Assembly (NCBI GenBank): GCA_026075535.2
Contig: AP026545.1
Location: 868,001 to 932,000, forward strand
Direction: 5' to 3'
Origin: Tricholoma matsutake
Taxonomy: Eukaryota; Basidiomycota; Agaricomycetes; Agaricales; Tricholomataceae
DNA: 64,000 bases
Shown here: positions 31,957-41,660 of the stretch, in pieces
Layout of the letters: each line of letters starts with the position of its first letter
Position numbering within the stretch: the stretch's first letter is position 1
The notes under the pieces: model-generated
The model's database searches: none
The model's input: the letters and a program-made list of their open reading frames with translations, nothing else
Told to the model about the DNA's origin: nothing
Position numbers and translations under genes: made by a program

Positions 31957-33018
31957 TCAGTAGAAGTTGCAGAATCCAAGGAAGGATTGGATATCCTTAA
32001 CCTTTTGAGGTTCAGGCCAGTTGAGGATGGTTTTGACTTTATCTTTGGACATCCAGAGCCCATCTGGAGAGAGGATGAACCCCAAGTATTCCATGCTGTC
32101 TTTATGGAACTTGCATTTCTGCAGAGCAGCGTAGAGGCCATTTTTCCGGAGTCTCCGGAGGACTTCCTTGATGTGAGCCTTGTGTTGACTCATGTTGTTG
32201 GAGTAGATTAGGATATCGTTGAGGTAGACAATGACACTGACATCTAATAGGTCACTGAAGATGTCGTTCATGAGGCGCTGGAAATCAGCAGGTGCATTGG
32301 TGAGTCCAAAAGGAACCACCAGCCATTTGAAAGAACCATAGCGTGTGCAGAAAGTGGTCTTCCATTCATCTCCCTCAGCAATGTGGACTAAGTGATAGGC
32401 ATGCTGGAGGTCAATTTTGGTGAACACATGCACCTTTCCTGGAGAGTCCAGGAGATCTGAGATTAGTGGAAGTGGGTAGAGTCCTTTTTTGAGATGCGAT
32501 TGAGTTCCCAGTAGTCGACACAAAGTTGGAGACTCCCATCCTTTTTCTTGACAAAGAGTATAGGAGCACTGAGGGGATTTGGAGGGGCAGATGAAGCCTG
32601 AGCAAACATTTTCTTCAATGAATATTTGGAGGGCCTTGAGCTCAGAGGGAGATATGGAGTACATGTGACCTGGAGGTGGGGGAGCATTATCCTCTGTCTC
32701 TATCTTGAGGTCATAGGGGTGGTGTGGAGGAAGGGTGTTGGCTTTTTGTTTATTGAAAACATCTGCAAATTCATGATATTCTTCTGGAACATCTGAAAGG
32801 TCTGGAGGATTTCTGGATGCTACTGAGGATTTAGCTGCCAGTCCTTCCAGGGAGAATGTCATCTGAAAGGCAACAGCCCCAGGAAGTTTGCTTGCGTGCA
32901 TGTAAGCAGCAGCATTGATGAAGGAGATCTCAGGAGGTACAAGTTTTGAGGGTTTAATGATTATGGGGTTTTCGCAGGTTTCTGCTGGAATATTCGGAGG
33001 TGAAGGTGACTCACACAA
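31957..33018 (-). pseudogene. Element C reverse transcriptase with short N-terminal lead
   Basis: The lead (about 100 residues) has YHEFADVFNKQKA and LPPHHPYDLKIE, the usual pre-RT segment. RT blocks follow: MYSISPSELKALQIFIEEN, HVFTKIDLQHAYHLV, VPFGLTNAPADFQRLMND. The palm reads VYLNDILIYS, so the first catalytic Asp is Asn (32220-32218). A frame disturbance near 32520-32600 damages the FVKKKDGSLRLCVDY block. No protease precedes it. Confidence 0.88.
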
Positions 33019-33028
33019 GATAGGAGAG

Positions 33029-33573
33029 TGTTAAGTTCTCAGTCAGGAAAGGGACATCAGATTTCTGGTCGTACCTGGACAGTAGGAGTTGAAAGGGAAG
33101 AGTCAGATAGGATCAGAATTCCAATGGAAATCTGAGGTGAGGTTGGAACAGAAAGGACTTGGCTTCAGCTTGTAAGAAGCTGCACCCTTCTCCTTGTCAA
33201 GTGTCCTAATTTCAGAGGAGGTGAGAAGGGAGGATCGGAGGATTGGAGGGTTTCTGGAGAAGATGAGTAAAAAGACTTAAGAGAGACAAATGGGAGTGAA
33301 GATTGTTGGATTAATTGGGTGACTTTGTTGATTTACAAACTGGCAATACAGAACAAAAGTAGCTAGCTTAAATACTAAGGTCAGAGTTTCCGAGGCTGTG
33401 GTAATATGAAAACTGGCTTCCAAGGCAAATCCTGAAACCATTTCACCTAATTGCAAATGAGGGAATTTTGCCTCTAGGCAGTGCTGCTGATAGGAGGTGG
33501 GCTGTGATGCAAGGCGGCTGGGAAGGGGGGTGGAAAATGATCAGAAATCCAGTCAAGAGAATCCGTCTTGACA
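33029..33573 (-). repeat. Element C 5' LTR
   Basis: 545-bp LTR, TGTTAAGTTC...GTCTTGACA, with TATTTAAG in element sense (about 33372) upstream of AGTTTGTAAATC. The bases just inside the element (CTCTCCTATCTTG) do not match that segment, so the expected self-priming site is missing. It probably disappeared with gag and protease. Confidence 0.9.
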
Positions 33574-33618
33574 CTAGCTAAGCCACTTGTTTTGAGGTCT
33601 TTACACTCCCCCACCTTT

Positions 33619-33800
33619 CCTAGTGGACTCTGACTGGAGTCCGACTGGAGTCCACTGGGACTGGTCACCAGCCAACTGCCTGCAAAGTTGCCAGTCCCAG
33701 TCCAGTCCGACCGGACTCCGAGTGGAATCCACTCAAACACCAGATCCCACTTGGACTAGTCCAGTGGAGTCCAGTTGGAGTCTGGTTGGAGTCCAGTTGG
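33619..33800. repeat. Cluster of GGAGTCC / GGACTCC subterminal-type repeats
   Basis: More than ten short motifs of the type GACTGGAGTCC, GACCGGACTCC and CAGTCCAGTCC in both orientations. This resembles the subterminal repeats of the hAT-like element at 56916-61008. The left edge reads CCTAGTGGACTC. No right terminus was identified. Confidence 0.45.
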
Positions 33801-33825
33801 ATTCCGCTAAAAAAGTGTGTAAGAA

Positions 33826-33900
33826 AAGGAATCAAACCCAGATCCCTGTAGGTTGCTTATGTAATTATAATATGCAATATAACCATTACACCACAGTACC
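33826..33900 (-). tRNA. tRNA-like sequence (tRNA pseudogene or SINE head)
   Basis: On the minus strand GTGGTGTAATGG (33894-33883) fits the RNA polymerase III A box and GGGTTTGATTCC (33840-33829) the B box, with the middle C of the T-loop changed to T. Spacing and a TTGC/GCAA stem suit a tRNA with a long anticodon loop or short intron. No proper acceptor stem closes, so it is likely decayed or SINE-derived. Confidence 0.35.
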
Positions 33901-34146
33901 TTGTGTAAGGTATCATCTATTTGCATTAGGTACCGTGGTGCGGCTGTGTATGACAAAGCATATAGCTGCATCATCAAATGTGCCAGCTCATCACTCACCA
34001 CCACCACCACCACCACCACCATCAACGCCACCTCCCTCCTCTCTGCTCTACCACCACCACCACTGCATGGACACCCACCACCACCACTCCCACGCCCAAT
34101 CCACCATCACCACCACCTGCAAACGAGCTGACTGGATGGAACACAG

Positions 34147-34540
34147 GCCCAAACGACGCAGATCGCATTGTTTGGGCCCTACGTAAGTTTTTTTTTTGTT
34201 TGCTTTTTGTTTTTATAAACTAACTAACCTGTTTCTTTAGCTTTCTAGGTTATAATCTACTGGTAATGATGCCACCACCTGCAAACGAGCCAATGCGGGC
34301 CCAAACGATGCAGATCACGTCATTTGGGCCCCACATAAGTTTTTTTCATTTGATTTTTGTTTTTATAAACTAACTAACTCGTTTTTTTAGTTTTCTAGGT
34401 TATAATCTACTAGTAACGACACCACCACCCACAAACGAGCCAATGTGGGCCCAAATGATGCAGATTGCGTTGTTTGGGCCCTACATAAGTTTTTTTTCAT
34501 TTGATTTTTGTTTTTATAAACTAATCTCTCAACCTGACAA
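34147..34540 (+). repeat. Three tandem copies of a 150-bp repeat with intron-like halves
   Basis: Copies begin at about 34147, 34299 and 34449 (GCCCAAACGACGCAG and variants). Each has an exon-like GGGCCC half with CAAACGAGCC, then TAAGTTTTTTT, a poly-T/TTTATAAACTAAC stretch and, in copies 1-2, TTTCTAGGTTATAATCTACT. Similar poly-T modules occur in the element at 15131-16850. Confidence 0.7.
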
Positions 34541-34991
34541 TGTTAAGGTTTGGCCAATTTTCAACATGTGCACATCCCACACCACCATGTGGTTCTGCTT
34601 CCTGTCATTTGATTATAGTCCAATGGCTCCTGAGCCGTTCAGCCCCCACAGTGGGAACCACTGGACAGCGAGGTTCAATGCTCTCCTGTTCTCATCTCTG
34701 TTGTCTCCCTGCTTTTTTTTTTTCCCTCCCTCCATTGCCTTCCCTGTTCTTCATTCTACAGAACCACTGTCAAACTTTGTTCATCATGATAGCACTTTTT
34801 TTCTTCTTCCATGTTTAGTCACCGTTCATCAACCTCTCATTGAGTGTGGCAGTGTCTGTCCCTCCCACTGTTTGACTTGGAGTCGACTGTGTGTCCCAGA
34901 TTTCAAAGTCTTTTCCTCTCATAGTTTAACTTTGCCAATCAATTAGTTTATAACATGAGTACAGTCAATCATGCTATCCTGCCTGTTTCCA

Positions 34992-35080
34992 TTGTCGCTT
35001 ACTGGCAACCATTTCTTCAGATTTGTGCTAGTCACTGTTTTCAGATAACTGTCAAGTCTGTTGACTAGAAAGACTTAGTG
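34992..35080 (+). repeat. 89-bp direct repeat, copy 1
   Basis: Begins TTGTCGCTTACTGGCAACC and ends AGACTTAGTG. The second copy lies at 36067-36155 with a handful of differences, all transitions by eye. No target-site duplication was found around the pair. Confidence 0.75.
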
Positions 35081-36066
35081 TTGCAGTTTTAAGTGGCCTG
35101 GAAGAAGAGGGAGGCATCAATTTAGGATGGTTGAGCCTGAGCTGCGTGATTGGCACAGTTGAGGGTGTGGGTGTCCCCGGGTGTCATTGAGGTGTGTGAT
35201 TGAGGCAGGTGGGCAATGAACCTCGTGATCGTGACAGTTGAAGCAGGTTGGCCAGCAAGTGTAAGTTTAATACATTTCAGCAAGTGGCATGATAATACAT
35301 TTTGTGTAGTGCATCCTACAATTAATGCTCCCCAGCACGTTGTGATGCATCACATGATTCACATACAGAGACAAACAATCTGTAATGGGTACCTTGTTGA
35401 TGCAAGCTGGTTCCAATACTAGGGCAATTTGTGCCTATCCATCAACTTCATGATCCCACCTGTCAATGCCCACCCTAATGCGCCTCCCTTCTCCACTCGT
35501 ACACAACATACACAGGAGTAACCGCCATTCTCACTGGCAGCAAACAATCTTTTCCACAATGGCAGATTCAGTGTCACTTTCATCATGCCCAAGGTACTTT
35601 CTTTACCATCAACCCCCCACTCCAACTCGACGCCTTGATCTATGTTGCAGAGCTTCAGAGCTTCTTCTGGCCTGTGACTCAAATGATAGATCCTGGTCTG
35701 CCATTGCAAAGCTTCAGAGCTTCTTCTGGCTTGCAGCATATAGGTGGACTATGTCAGGATTGCTGAAATCAAACTATTGACTATAATGTTGCAAGGTTAT
35801 GAACTCAAGTGGATGTCTGCACACACCAGTCATGGGGCAACCCCAACCACCTAGACCATTTGTTTATAGCTGCTATGGGATGTGTAGCTAGGCCCTTGGA
35901 TGATGTCACTGAAAGGCAAGTCTTGTCTCCAATAATTTCTATTCTGTAATAACCTAAGACTCACATGCAGAATCTAACTGTAGTTCACAAAGACGCCTTC
36001 CCCATTGGTGAAGAATTTCAGGTAGCACAAACACAATAACTGTGATGCCCTCATCCTGTTCTTCTG

Positions 36067-36155
36067 TTGTCGCTTACTGGCAACCATTTCTTCAGATTTG
36101 CACTAGTCACCATTTTCAGATAACTGTCAAGTCTGTCGACTAGAAAGACTTAGTG
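36067..36155 (+). repeat. 89-bp direct repeat, copy 2
   Basis: Second copy of the repeat at 34992-35080, in the same orientation, 1075 bp away. Confidence 0.75.
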
Positions 36156-36479
36156 AGCCCAACCTCCCCTGTTCCATGGTCTCGCTGTGGAAATGTGAAG
36201 CCATTGGTGGGAGTGCTACATCTTTGAGTGTGAATTGGGGATTGGGTAATGGGACTCATGCAGAGGCTGGGGATCACGGGTGCCCTTGTTCTACGTTCTC
36301 CATTTGTGCACAGCTGCCTCAGGAACATCACTCTTGTTATTCAAGTCCTACAACACTACGAGGTCCCCTGTTTTACATTACAGGCATTCTACAATCCCTA
36401 CCCCATCAGTTGGTTTTCTTCCTCTGTCTTTTCCACCAGTTTATGCAGTCTCTGATCTTCCTTGCACAACATCTCTGAT

Positions 36480-36768
36480 GGGTGAAACCTTATCGTTGAG
36501 GTCGATGCGAGGTATATCAAAGGCATGCTCTCAAATCCTGATATCGCGCCTAGTGCTAGCATCAACCAATGGATAGTCTCCATTCTAACATTCCACTTCA
36601 TGCTAGTTCATGTTGCAGGTATGCACCATGGGCTGGATGGTCTTTCGTGACATCCTTGACAAACTGAAGATGTCAATGTTGAAGTAGAAGAAGAATTTGG
36701 TGACTGGATCGACAAACTACACAGTTTCATTCACCAAATCAACCCAATCTCGATTTGACCAAAGTGTT
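36480..36768 (+). pseudogene. Fragment H: gypsy RNase H C-terminal remnant
   Basis: Plus-strand frame reading LIVEVDARYIKGMLSNPD, INQWIVSILTFHFMLVHVAG, HHGLDGLS and then EEEFGDWIDKLHSFIHQINP, the end of RNase H and the following linker of a different gypsy lineage from E and F. It has stops and no intact flanks, and abuts fragment D in the opposite orientation near 36768. Confidence 0.7.
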
Positions 36769-37104
36769 GGGGTTGTGAACTTTGATTTTTTCGGTCTTGG
36801 GTGTGTTATTCTGACAAAGGGTGCGGATACTCTCCGAGAGGTTGTAAAGGACATCTATGAACCTATCCCCTGGGTCAGGGTTTTCCCCCGTGGGAGGTTG
36901 ATCCTCAGGATCATTGGGATCGGGGTCACCCCCAGGGCCGTCAGGACCACTAGGGTCATTGGGTCCGCTGGGGGGTCCATCCTCTAGACCAGGATCTTCC
37001 AACCCAAAGGGTTCAGGCTGGTTGATGCCCCCTACATACTCAAGGGGAGTTCTTGATTGAAAACCTTCTGGGTTGCTGGAAGGTTGTGGGGCACGGGCAG
37101 ACAT
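36769..37104 (-). pseudogene. Fragment D gag N-terminus
   Basis: Starts ATG 37104: MSARAPQPSSNPEGFQSRTP, then an Asp/Pro/Gly-rich acidic tract and LYNLSESIRTLCQNN, ending KIKVHNPNTL where gypsy gags usually have K-V-R-x-P-x-x-F-x-G. Truncated there by the junction with fragment H. Confidence 0.7.
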
Positions 37105-37317
37105 GAGATTGGCACTGATTGAGGGAGCTCCTGAGCCGATTTGTCAGAAGATGTTTGAGGGTCTGGAAGACACTCCAAAAGTAGTGGCAGGTCGAGGGTC
37201 GGAAAGGGTGGATCACTAAATTGCAGAGATCCCTGGAATAGTACTGGCGCATTGGGAGTTTCTTGTTGTGCGCTGGTGGGTAGGGGTCATAGAGAGGAAA
37301 TGGACAAGTGAAGTGTG

Positions 37318-37328
37318 AGTTCGTATAT
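37318..37328 (-). promoter_or_regulatory. Fragment D primer-binding site, self-complementary to the LTR
   Basis: Element strand ATATACGAACT, 2 nt from the LTR. The reverse complement in element sense (AGTTCGTATAT) lies at 37711-37701 in the LTR, starting 35 nt downstream of TATTTAAG (37746-37739). Confidence 0.7.
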
Positions 37329-37330
37329 AC

Positions 37331-38038
37331 TGTTAAGAACTGATCCTAGAGGGTTCGTTGGAATCCGATCAGACACTGTGGGTGTTATTTGCAGAAGGTT
37401 GTTGGGTCATTGCGGATTTGGCGGGGGGGAAAACAGAAAGGACTTGGCTTCAGCTTGTAAGAAGCTGCGCCCTTCACCTCGTCTGGTGTCCTAATTTCAA
37501 GTTGGAGGTTTGGAGGTAGGGACGGGAAAGTGCAGGTAAACATGGAAAGGAGTACGGAGGGTCTTAGGTTAAGTTCAGATGAGGTTAGAACTTCAGAGGG
37601 AGACTGGAGGTTGAGTCGAACAGAGTTCAGACTCTTAGAGAACTGGGGTTTGGAGTAGAAGGAGGTTTTTGATTGGCAGATTAAAGTTGAGTCTATGTCG
37701 ATATACGAACTGAGGAATACAAGGCGAAACTAACTAAGCTTAAATACTGTAGTCTGGAATAATGCGGAACAGGAACAAAGACTGCGGCAGTGTCTTGACT
37801 GCATAGATAAATTATCTAGTGGGAGCCACACAGGAATCCGTAGTCGAATTTGCAATAGAGATGGCAGCCTTGGGAAGGCAGCCGTGGATGCTGTACAAGG
37901 TGGCCTGGTGTACAGCAGTGTGGGCAGTGCAAGGCAGCCGGGAACAAAATTGGGAGGCATAGGCAAAAGTCATGTTTGATGTGCGGGAAAGAGTCGGATG
38001 GATGCGGGTTCTGATTGGGCGAGGAACGGTTCTTGACA
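37331..38038 (-). repeat. Fragment D LTR
   Basis: About 708 bp from TGTTAAGAAC to GTTCTTGACA. The right boundary is set by similarity to the C LTR end and by the immediate start of element E coding sequence at 38039. A shorter LTR ending near 37972 was considered less likely. Confidence 0.65.
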
Positions 38039-39295
38039 ACCTGTCCCAGTTCGATATGACAATACTGTATATACGTGGTGAGGACAACACCATCACCGAT
38101 GCCCTCTCGCGTATGCTCTTGCCAAGCGAAAACTCGAGCCCAGATTCTGATGACGAACTTGAAACATGTTCCATAGATGGATCTTTCAATGTGGTACTGT
38201 CTATTTCTGCCGATAATAAGTTCTTACACGACATCCACAAAGGATATAAAGTAGATGACTTCTGCAAAAAACTAAGCTCCACAGTGGAGAGCACTCCAGG
38301 AATCCGATTGACTGATAAACTATGGTACATCAGTGACTGACCAGTCATCCCCCATTTTGGTTCCCTCTGCAAGGATCTATTTCGGCTTGCCCACAACACA
38401 TTGGGTCACTTCGGTGCTGATAAATGTTACACAACCTTATGCGATAGGTACTACTGGCCTAACATGAGATGGGACTTAGAGTCCGCATACATCCCTGGTT
38501 GCACTGAGTGCCAATGAAACAAAGGGCCAATGTCAAAGGCAAAGGGACCATTGCATCCATTAGCCATTCCTGATGATTGAGGAGACACTGTTTGCCTAGA
38601 CTTTGTGGGACTGCTGCCTGAAGACGAGGGCCACAACTGCATCCTGACTGTAACAGATCGGCTTGGCTCTGATGTGCAGCTGATTCCTACATGAACAGAC
38701 ATTACCGCACCTAAACTCGCAGTGCTTTTCTTCAATGAATGGTATTGTGAAAATGGCTTACTGCTAGAGCAAATTTCAGATAGAGACAAGTTATTTGTTT
38801 TGAAATTCTGGAAAGCCCTGCATGTGTTGACGGGAGTACACCTGAAGATGTCCACTGCCTACCACCCTCAAACAGACAGTGCGAGTGAATGCACCAACAA
38901 GATGCTGAATCAATGCATGTGTTTCCACGTAGAGCGGAATCAGTGAGGCTGGGTTCGAGCATTACTGATCATCCAGTTCAACATCATGAACTCAGTTAAC
39001 GCCTCAATGGGCTTCTCTGGTTTTCAACTTCGCATGGGATGCACACCTTGCATCATCCTGCCTATGGTACCTGCCTCTGTGACAGAGACAACAGATGAAG
39101 AGGCAATGGCACAAAGCATCATATCTCAACTAGAAGTCGATGCAGACGAAGCAAAAGACAACCTGCTGGCATCCAAGGTTGCTCAAAGCTACCATGCCAA
39201 CAAAGGGCGTGGTACTGAGGATGTTTACATGGTAGGTAATAAGGTGATGTTGTCTACCTTGCACTGTCATCGCAAATACAAAGCAGGAGACAAAA
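38039..39295 (+). pseudogene. Element E RNase H end and integrase
   Basis: LSQFDMTILYIRGEDNT and ITDALSRM close RNase H. The zinc region reads HNTLGHFGADKCY and CTECQ. Integrase core: CLDFVGLLPEDEG (first Asp), ISDRDKLF (second Asp), HPQTDSASECTNK (Glu). Five in-frame TGA codons (38338, 38515, 38578, 38692, 38944) replace expected Arg. Otherwise the frame is continuous to the B2 insertion. Confidence 0.88.
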
Positions 39296-39971
39296 TGTTA
39301 AGACTATAGGTCCTTAACTCAGCCTTGGCTTTGTATGTTACAGTTGGAGGCTTTCCAACTGTCTCATATTGCACTAGGAGGCTTTCCTAGCATATTGGGC
39401 TTCCTGCCTTCACTTGGGTACTTCCTCAAGTCGTCATGGCTGTCCGTACTGAGAGGCTTTCTGAGCAGACCATAGGTTTGTATATCACAGTTGGAGGCTT
39501 TCCAACTGTCGAGTTCAATGTTATTACAGCTAGGGGCTTCCTAAGCTGTCAAGTGTTCTGGTTGAGTCTAAGACCATTATTTGAATCAGGTCAAGCTGAG
39601 GAATACAGGCAGTATTACTACAGCTTATATACAGTTCAAAGATACCTATCATCCAATCGGAATGCAGGATCATTATCAAGTAACAATAGAAAGAACAATA
39701 GAAATGACAGGCCTCATGCCTCGCATGAGGCGTCTGATGTCACAGAGTGCTGCGGCGCAGCATGTTGATTGTGAGAGTCCAACGTCATGGACCTCATGTC
39801 AAGGGGCTGTCATACCACAGCATGTGTGGGAGTGGGTTCGGGTGCATGGAGTCACCATGCATCAAAGCATCTCCCGTCGGAGGTGAGTCGAGTTGAATCA
39901 GAAAAATAAAGTACCCAGTCTTGCAGGCATATGTCTGGTCATCCTGGGTTACGATAACAAAAATCATAACA
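39296..39971 (-). repeat. Element B2 3' LTR
   Basis: 676-bp LTR, TGTTAAGAC...TCATAACA, with one CCTCATGCC/GCATGAGG hairpin unit. The purine-rich tract follows at 39972. Confidence 0.93.
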
Positions 39972-40376
39972 TCACCCTCTTTCTATCTTTGAAGTCACTG
40001 ACTTCAAATAATATCTTTGTTCCTCCTCTGGGGTCTGATTGCATGTGGTCTGGATAGATGAATGGGTCGGGGTCGAGGGGTGCGATGGAGGAATAACTCA
40101 TGTCCAAACTCAGACCACGATCAGGTTCTTCTGGTTCGTGCTGCCTCAGGCAGTGGTGTCAGCAGGGTGGTGATCTCGTTGAGAGGTGGGTTCTCCATAG
40201 GGCATTGTAAAATGGAGAATTCGATGTCTGTAATCAGGGGTTCAGGTCTTGGTCAAAAGATGGCATAGAGGCAGAATACAAAGGTCAGGGCTGTGGCCAC
40301 AGCCAGGATCATGCCAATGACAATGGCGAGGATCTCAATCCCTGTGGGCATGGTTACACCTCTACAGCTGTCGCTG

Positions 40377-40823
40377 TCATTTATATGCTCCTAGAATTCT
40401 TTCGGCATGTTTTAGGTTTCCCTCGGGCTCCCATGAGTTCTCCGAGGTCGGGTATCTGACCCACTTCACTAGGAAGTGCATGGTCTTTCCTTTCTTCTTA
40501 TGTCCAATGATTGCTTCCACTTCATATTCCGATTTGCCTTCTATCAGATCGGGCGGCGGTTCTGGGAAGTTTGGTCCATGAGTTTCGGTTTCTTTATATG
40601 GGGAGAGGAGTGCTGCATGGAATATCGGGTGTATCTTCCACTGTTCTGGTAACTTCAGCCAGTAGGAGAGTGGGCTTAAGACCTCTTCAATGGTGAAGGG
40701 TCCCTCTCTTTTTGGTGCGAGTTTTCTTGTCAAGTGTGTCGTCTTGAGGTTCTTTGCTTCTAGCCACACCCTATCTCCTTTTCTGAATGGGGTGAAGTGT
40801 TTCGTCTTTCTCTCCACCATCAT
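40377..40823 (-). CDS. Element B2 integrase C-terminus and chromodomain
   Basis: Encodes FRKGDRVWLEAKNL, LAPKREGPFTIEEVL, PIFHAALLSPYKETE and an uninterrupted chromodomain (YEVEAIIGHKKKGKTMHFLV, NSWEPEGNLKHAERILGAYK). It keeps the frame that B1 has lost. Confidence 0.88.
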   Translation of the reverse strand: MMVERKTKHFTPFRKGDRVWLEAKNLKTTHLTRKLAPKREGPFTIEEVLSPLSYWLKLPEQWKIHPIFHAALLSPYKETETHGPNFPEPPPDLIEGKSEYEVEAIIGHKKKGKTMHFLVKWVRYPTSENSWEPEGNLKHAERILGAYK

Positions 40824-40883
40824 TTATCTGGCCAACTCGTGAGTTGCCTTTGCTTCATCTCGGGCTTGTTGCAGTGCAACTAT

Positions 40884-41615
40884 TCATTTTTCTATGGCCG
40901 GTATGTTCATCTTCAGGTAGGGGAGTGGGATTGCCTTGGGCTCATAGCCCATCATGAGGTAGAATGGGGAGTTCTTCTGTACGGAGTGTGTTCTCTGGTT
41001 GTGCGTGAACTCCGCGGTCAGGAGGAGGTGCTTCCAATTCTCCTGGTTGTTTGAGCAGAAGATCCATAAGTATACTTCCACTTCCTGGTTCACCCGTTCT
41101 GTCTCCCTGTTGGTCTGGGGGTGGTACACTGTGCTCATTTCCAGCTTGATTCCGAGCAGTCTTCCTAGCTCCTGGAACAGCTGCAAGGCAAATCTGGGAT
41201 CTCTGTTGGAGATGATCTTGTCTGGGAGGCTGAATAGTTTGTAGACATAGTCTAGATAGAGGGTGGCTGCTCCCAATGCATCCACAGTTTTCCTGCAAGG
41301 GATAAAAATTACCCCCTTTGTAAGCCCATGGTCTACCACGACCATGAGTGCATCATAACCATTGGACTCTGGTAGGTTGGTTATGAAATCTGTTGTCACC
41401 ATTGCAAATGGTCTTGTCGCTTCAGATTTGATCGATTGTAGTGGGGGGGTCATCGGGTGTGTGTTGACCTTCATCTGCTGGCATATTGCACATCCAGCAA
41501 TGTAGTTCTTGATGTACGTCATCATCCCCGACCACCAGTAGTCTCTCCTAGTCATTTCGGTTGTTTGCCATTGTCCCAGGTGTCTGCTGGTCATTCCTTT
41601 GTGGTACTTTTGCAC
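40884..41615 (-). pseudogene. Element B2 integrase core
   Basis: Zinc region KYHKGMTSRHLGQW (the GHPG of B1 is changed to RHLG) and CAICQQ; core TTDFITNLPE, ISNRDPRFAL and QTNRETERVNQE. The second Asp of the triad is replaced by Asn (ISN versus ISD in B1). An upstream TGA at 41637-41635 corresponds to CGA in B1 (23714-23712). Confidence 0.88.
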
Positions 41616-41660
41616 CAGCTTCTTTCATAGATCTCCATTGTCTGGGATGTAGCACCTGTC

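Larger units (their letters stand above)
20811..33573 (-). mobile_element. Ty3/gypsy element C, interrupted by B1, missing gag and protease
   Basis: Minus-strand element bounded by LTRs with TGTTAAGTTC...TCTTGACA ends and flanked by CTAGC duplications (20806-20810 and 33574-33578). Its left (3') LTR is split by element B1 after 21126. A polypurine tract lies at 28767-28780. Internal coding order in element sense: a short lead, RT, RNase H, integrase, chromodomain, and then an antisense gene next to the 3' LTR. Gag and protease are absent: the pre-RT reading frame begins 11 bp from the LTR. Confidence 0.92.
33574..36479. other. Gene-poor region between element C and fragment H
   Basis: No convincing gene. 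It contains a cluster of GGAGTCC/GGACTCC motifs (33619-33800), a tRNA-like sequence (33826-33900), CAC-trinucleotide-rich sequence (33985-34125), a 150-bp tandem repeat (34147-34540) and an 89-bp direct repeat (34992-35080 and 36067-36155). Confidence 0.55.
36769..38038 (-). mobile_element. Fragment D: 5' end of a C-like gypsy element (LTR plus gag start)
   Basis: Minus-strand fragment consisting of the 5' LTR (37331-38038), a primer-binding site, and the N-terminal part of gag. The rest of the element is missing beyond about 36769. The LTR shares a block of about 60 bp (GAAAGGACTTGGCTTCAGC and onward) with the C-family LTRs, and its end, TTCTTGACA, is also C-like. Confidence 0.72.

Noticed and set aside
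33574..34960. Possible protein-coding gene with His/Thr/Pro-rich repeats
   Set aside because: His and Thr runs come from CAC/ACC trinucleotide repeats. There are no splice-consistent conserved blocks.
36739..36987. Plus-strand ORF opposite fragment D gag
   Set aside because: Shadow of the gag frame. The acidic/Pro-rich gag composition on the minus strand fits gypsy gags.
37331..37972. Shorter limits for the D LTR, ending at AAAAGTCA
   Set aside because: The C-like ending TTCTTGACA at 38038 lies directly before E coding sequence and agrees better with the family LTR end.
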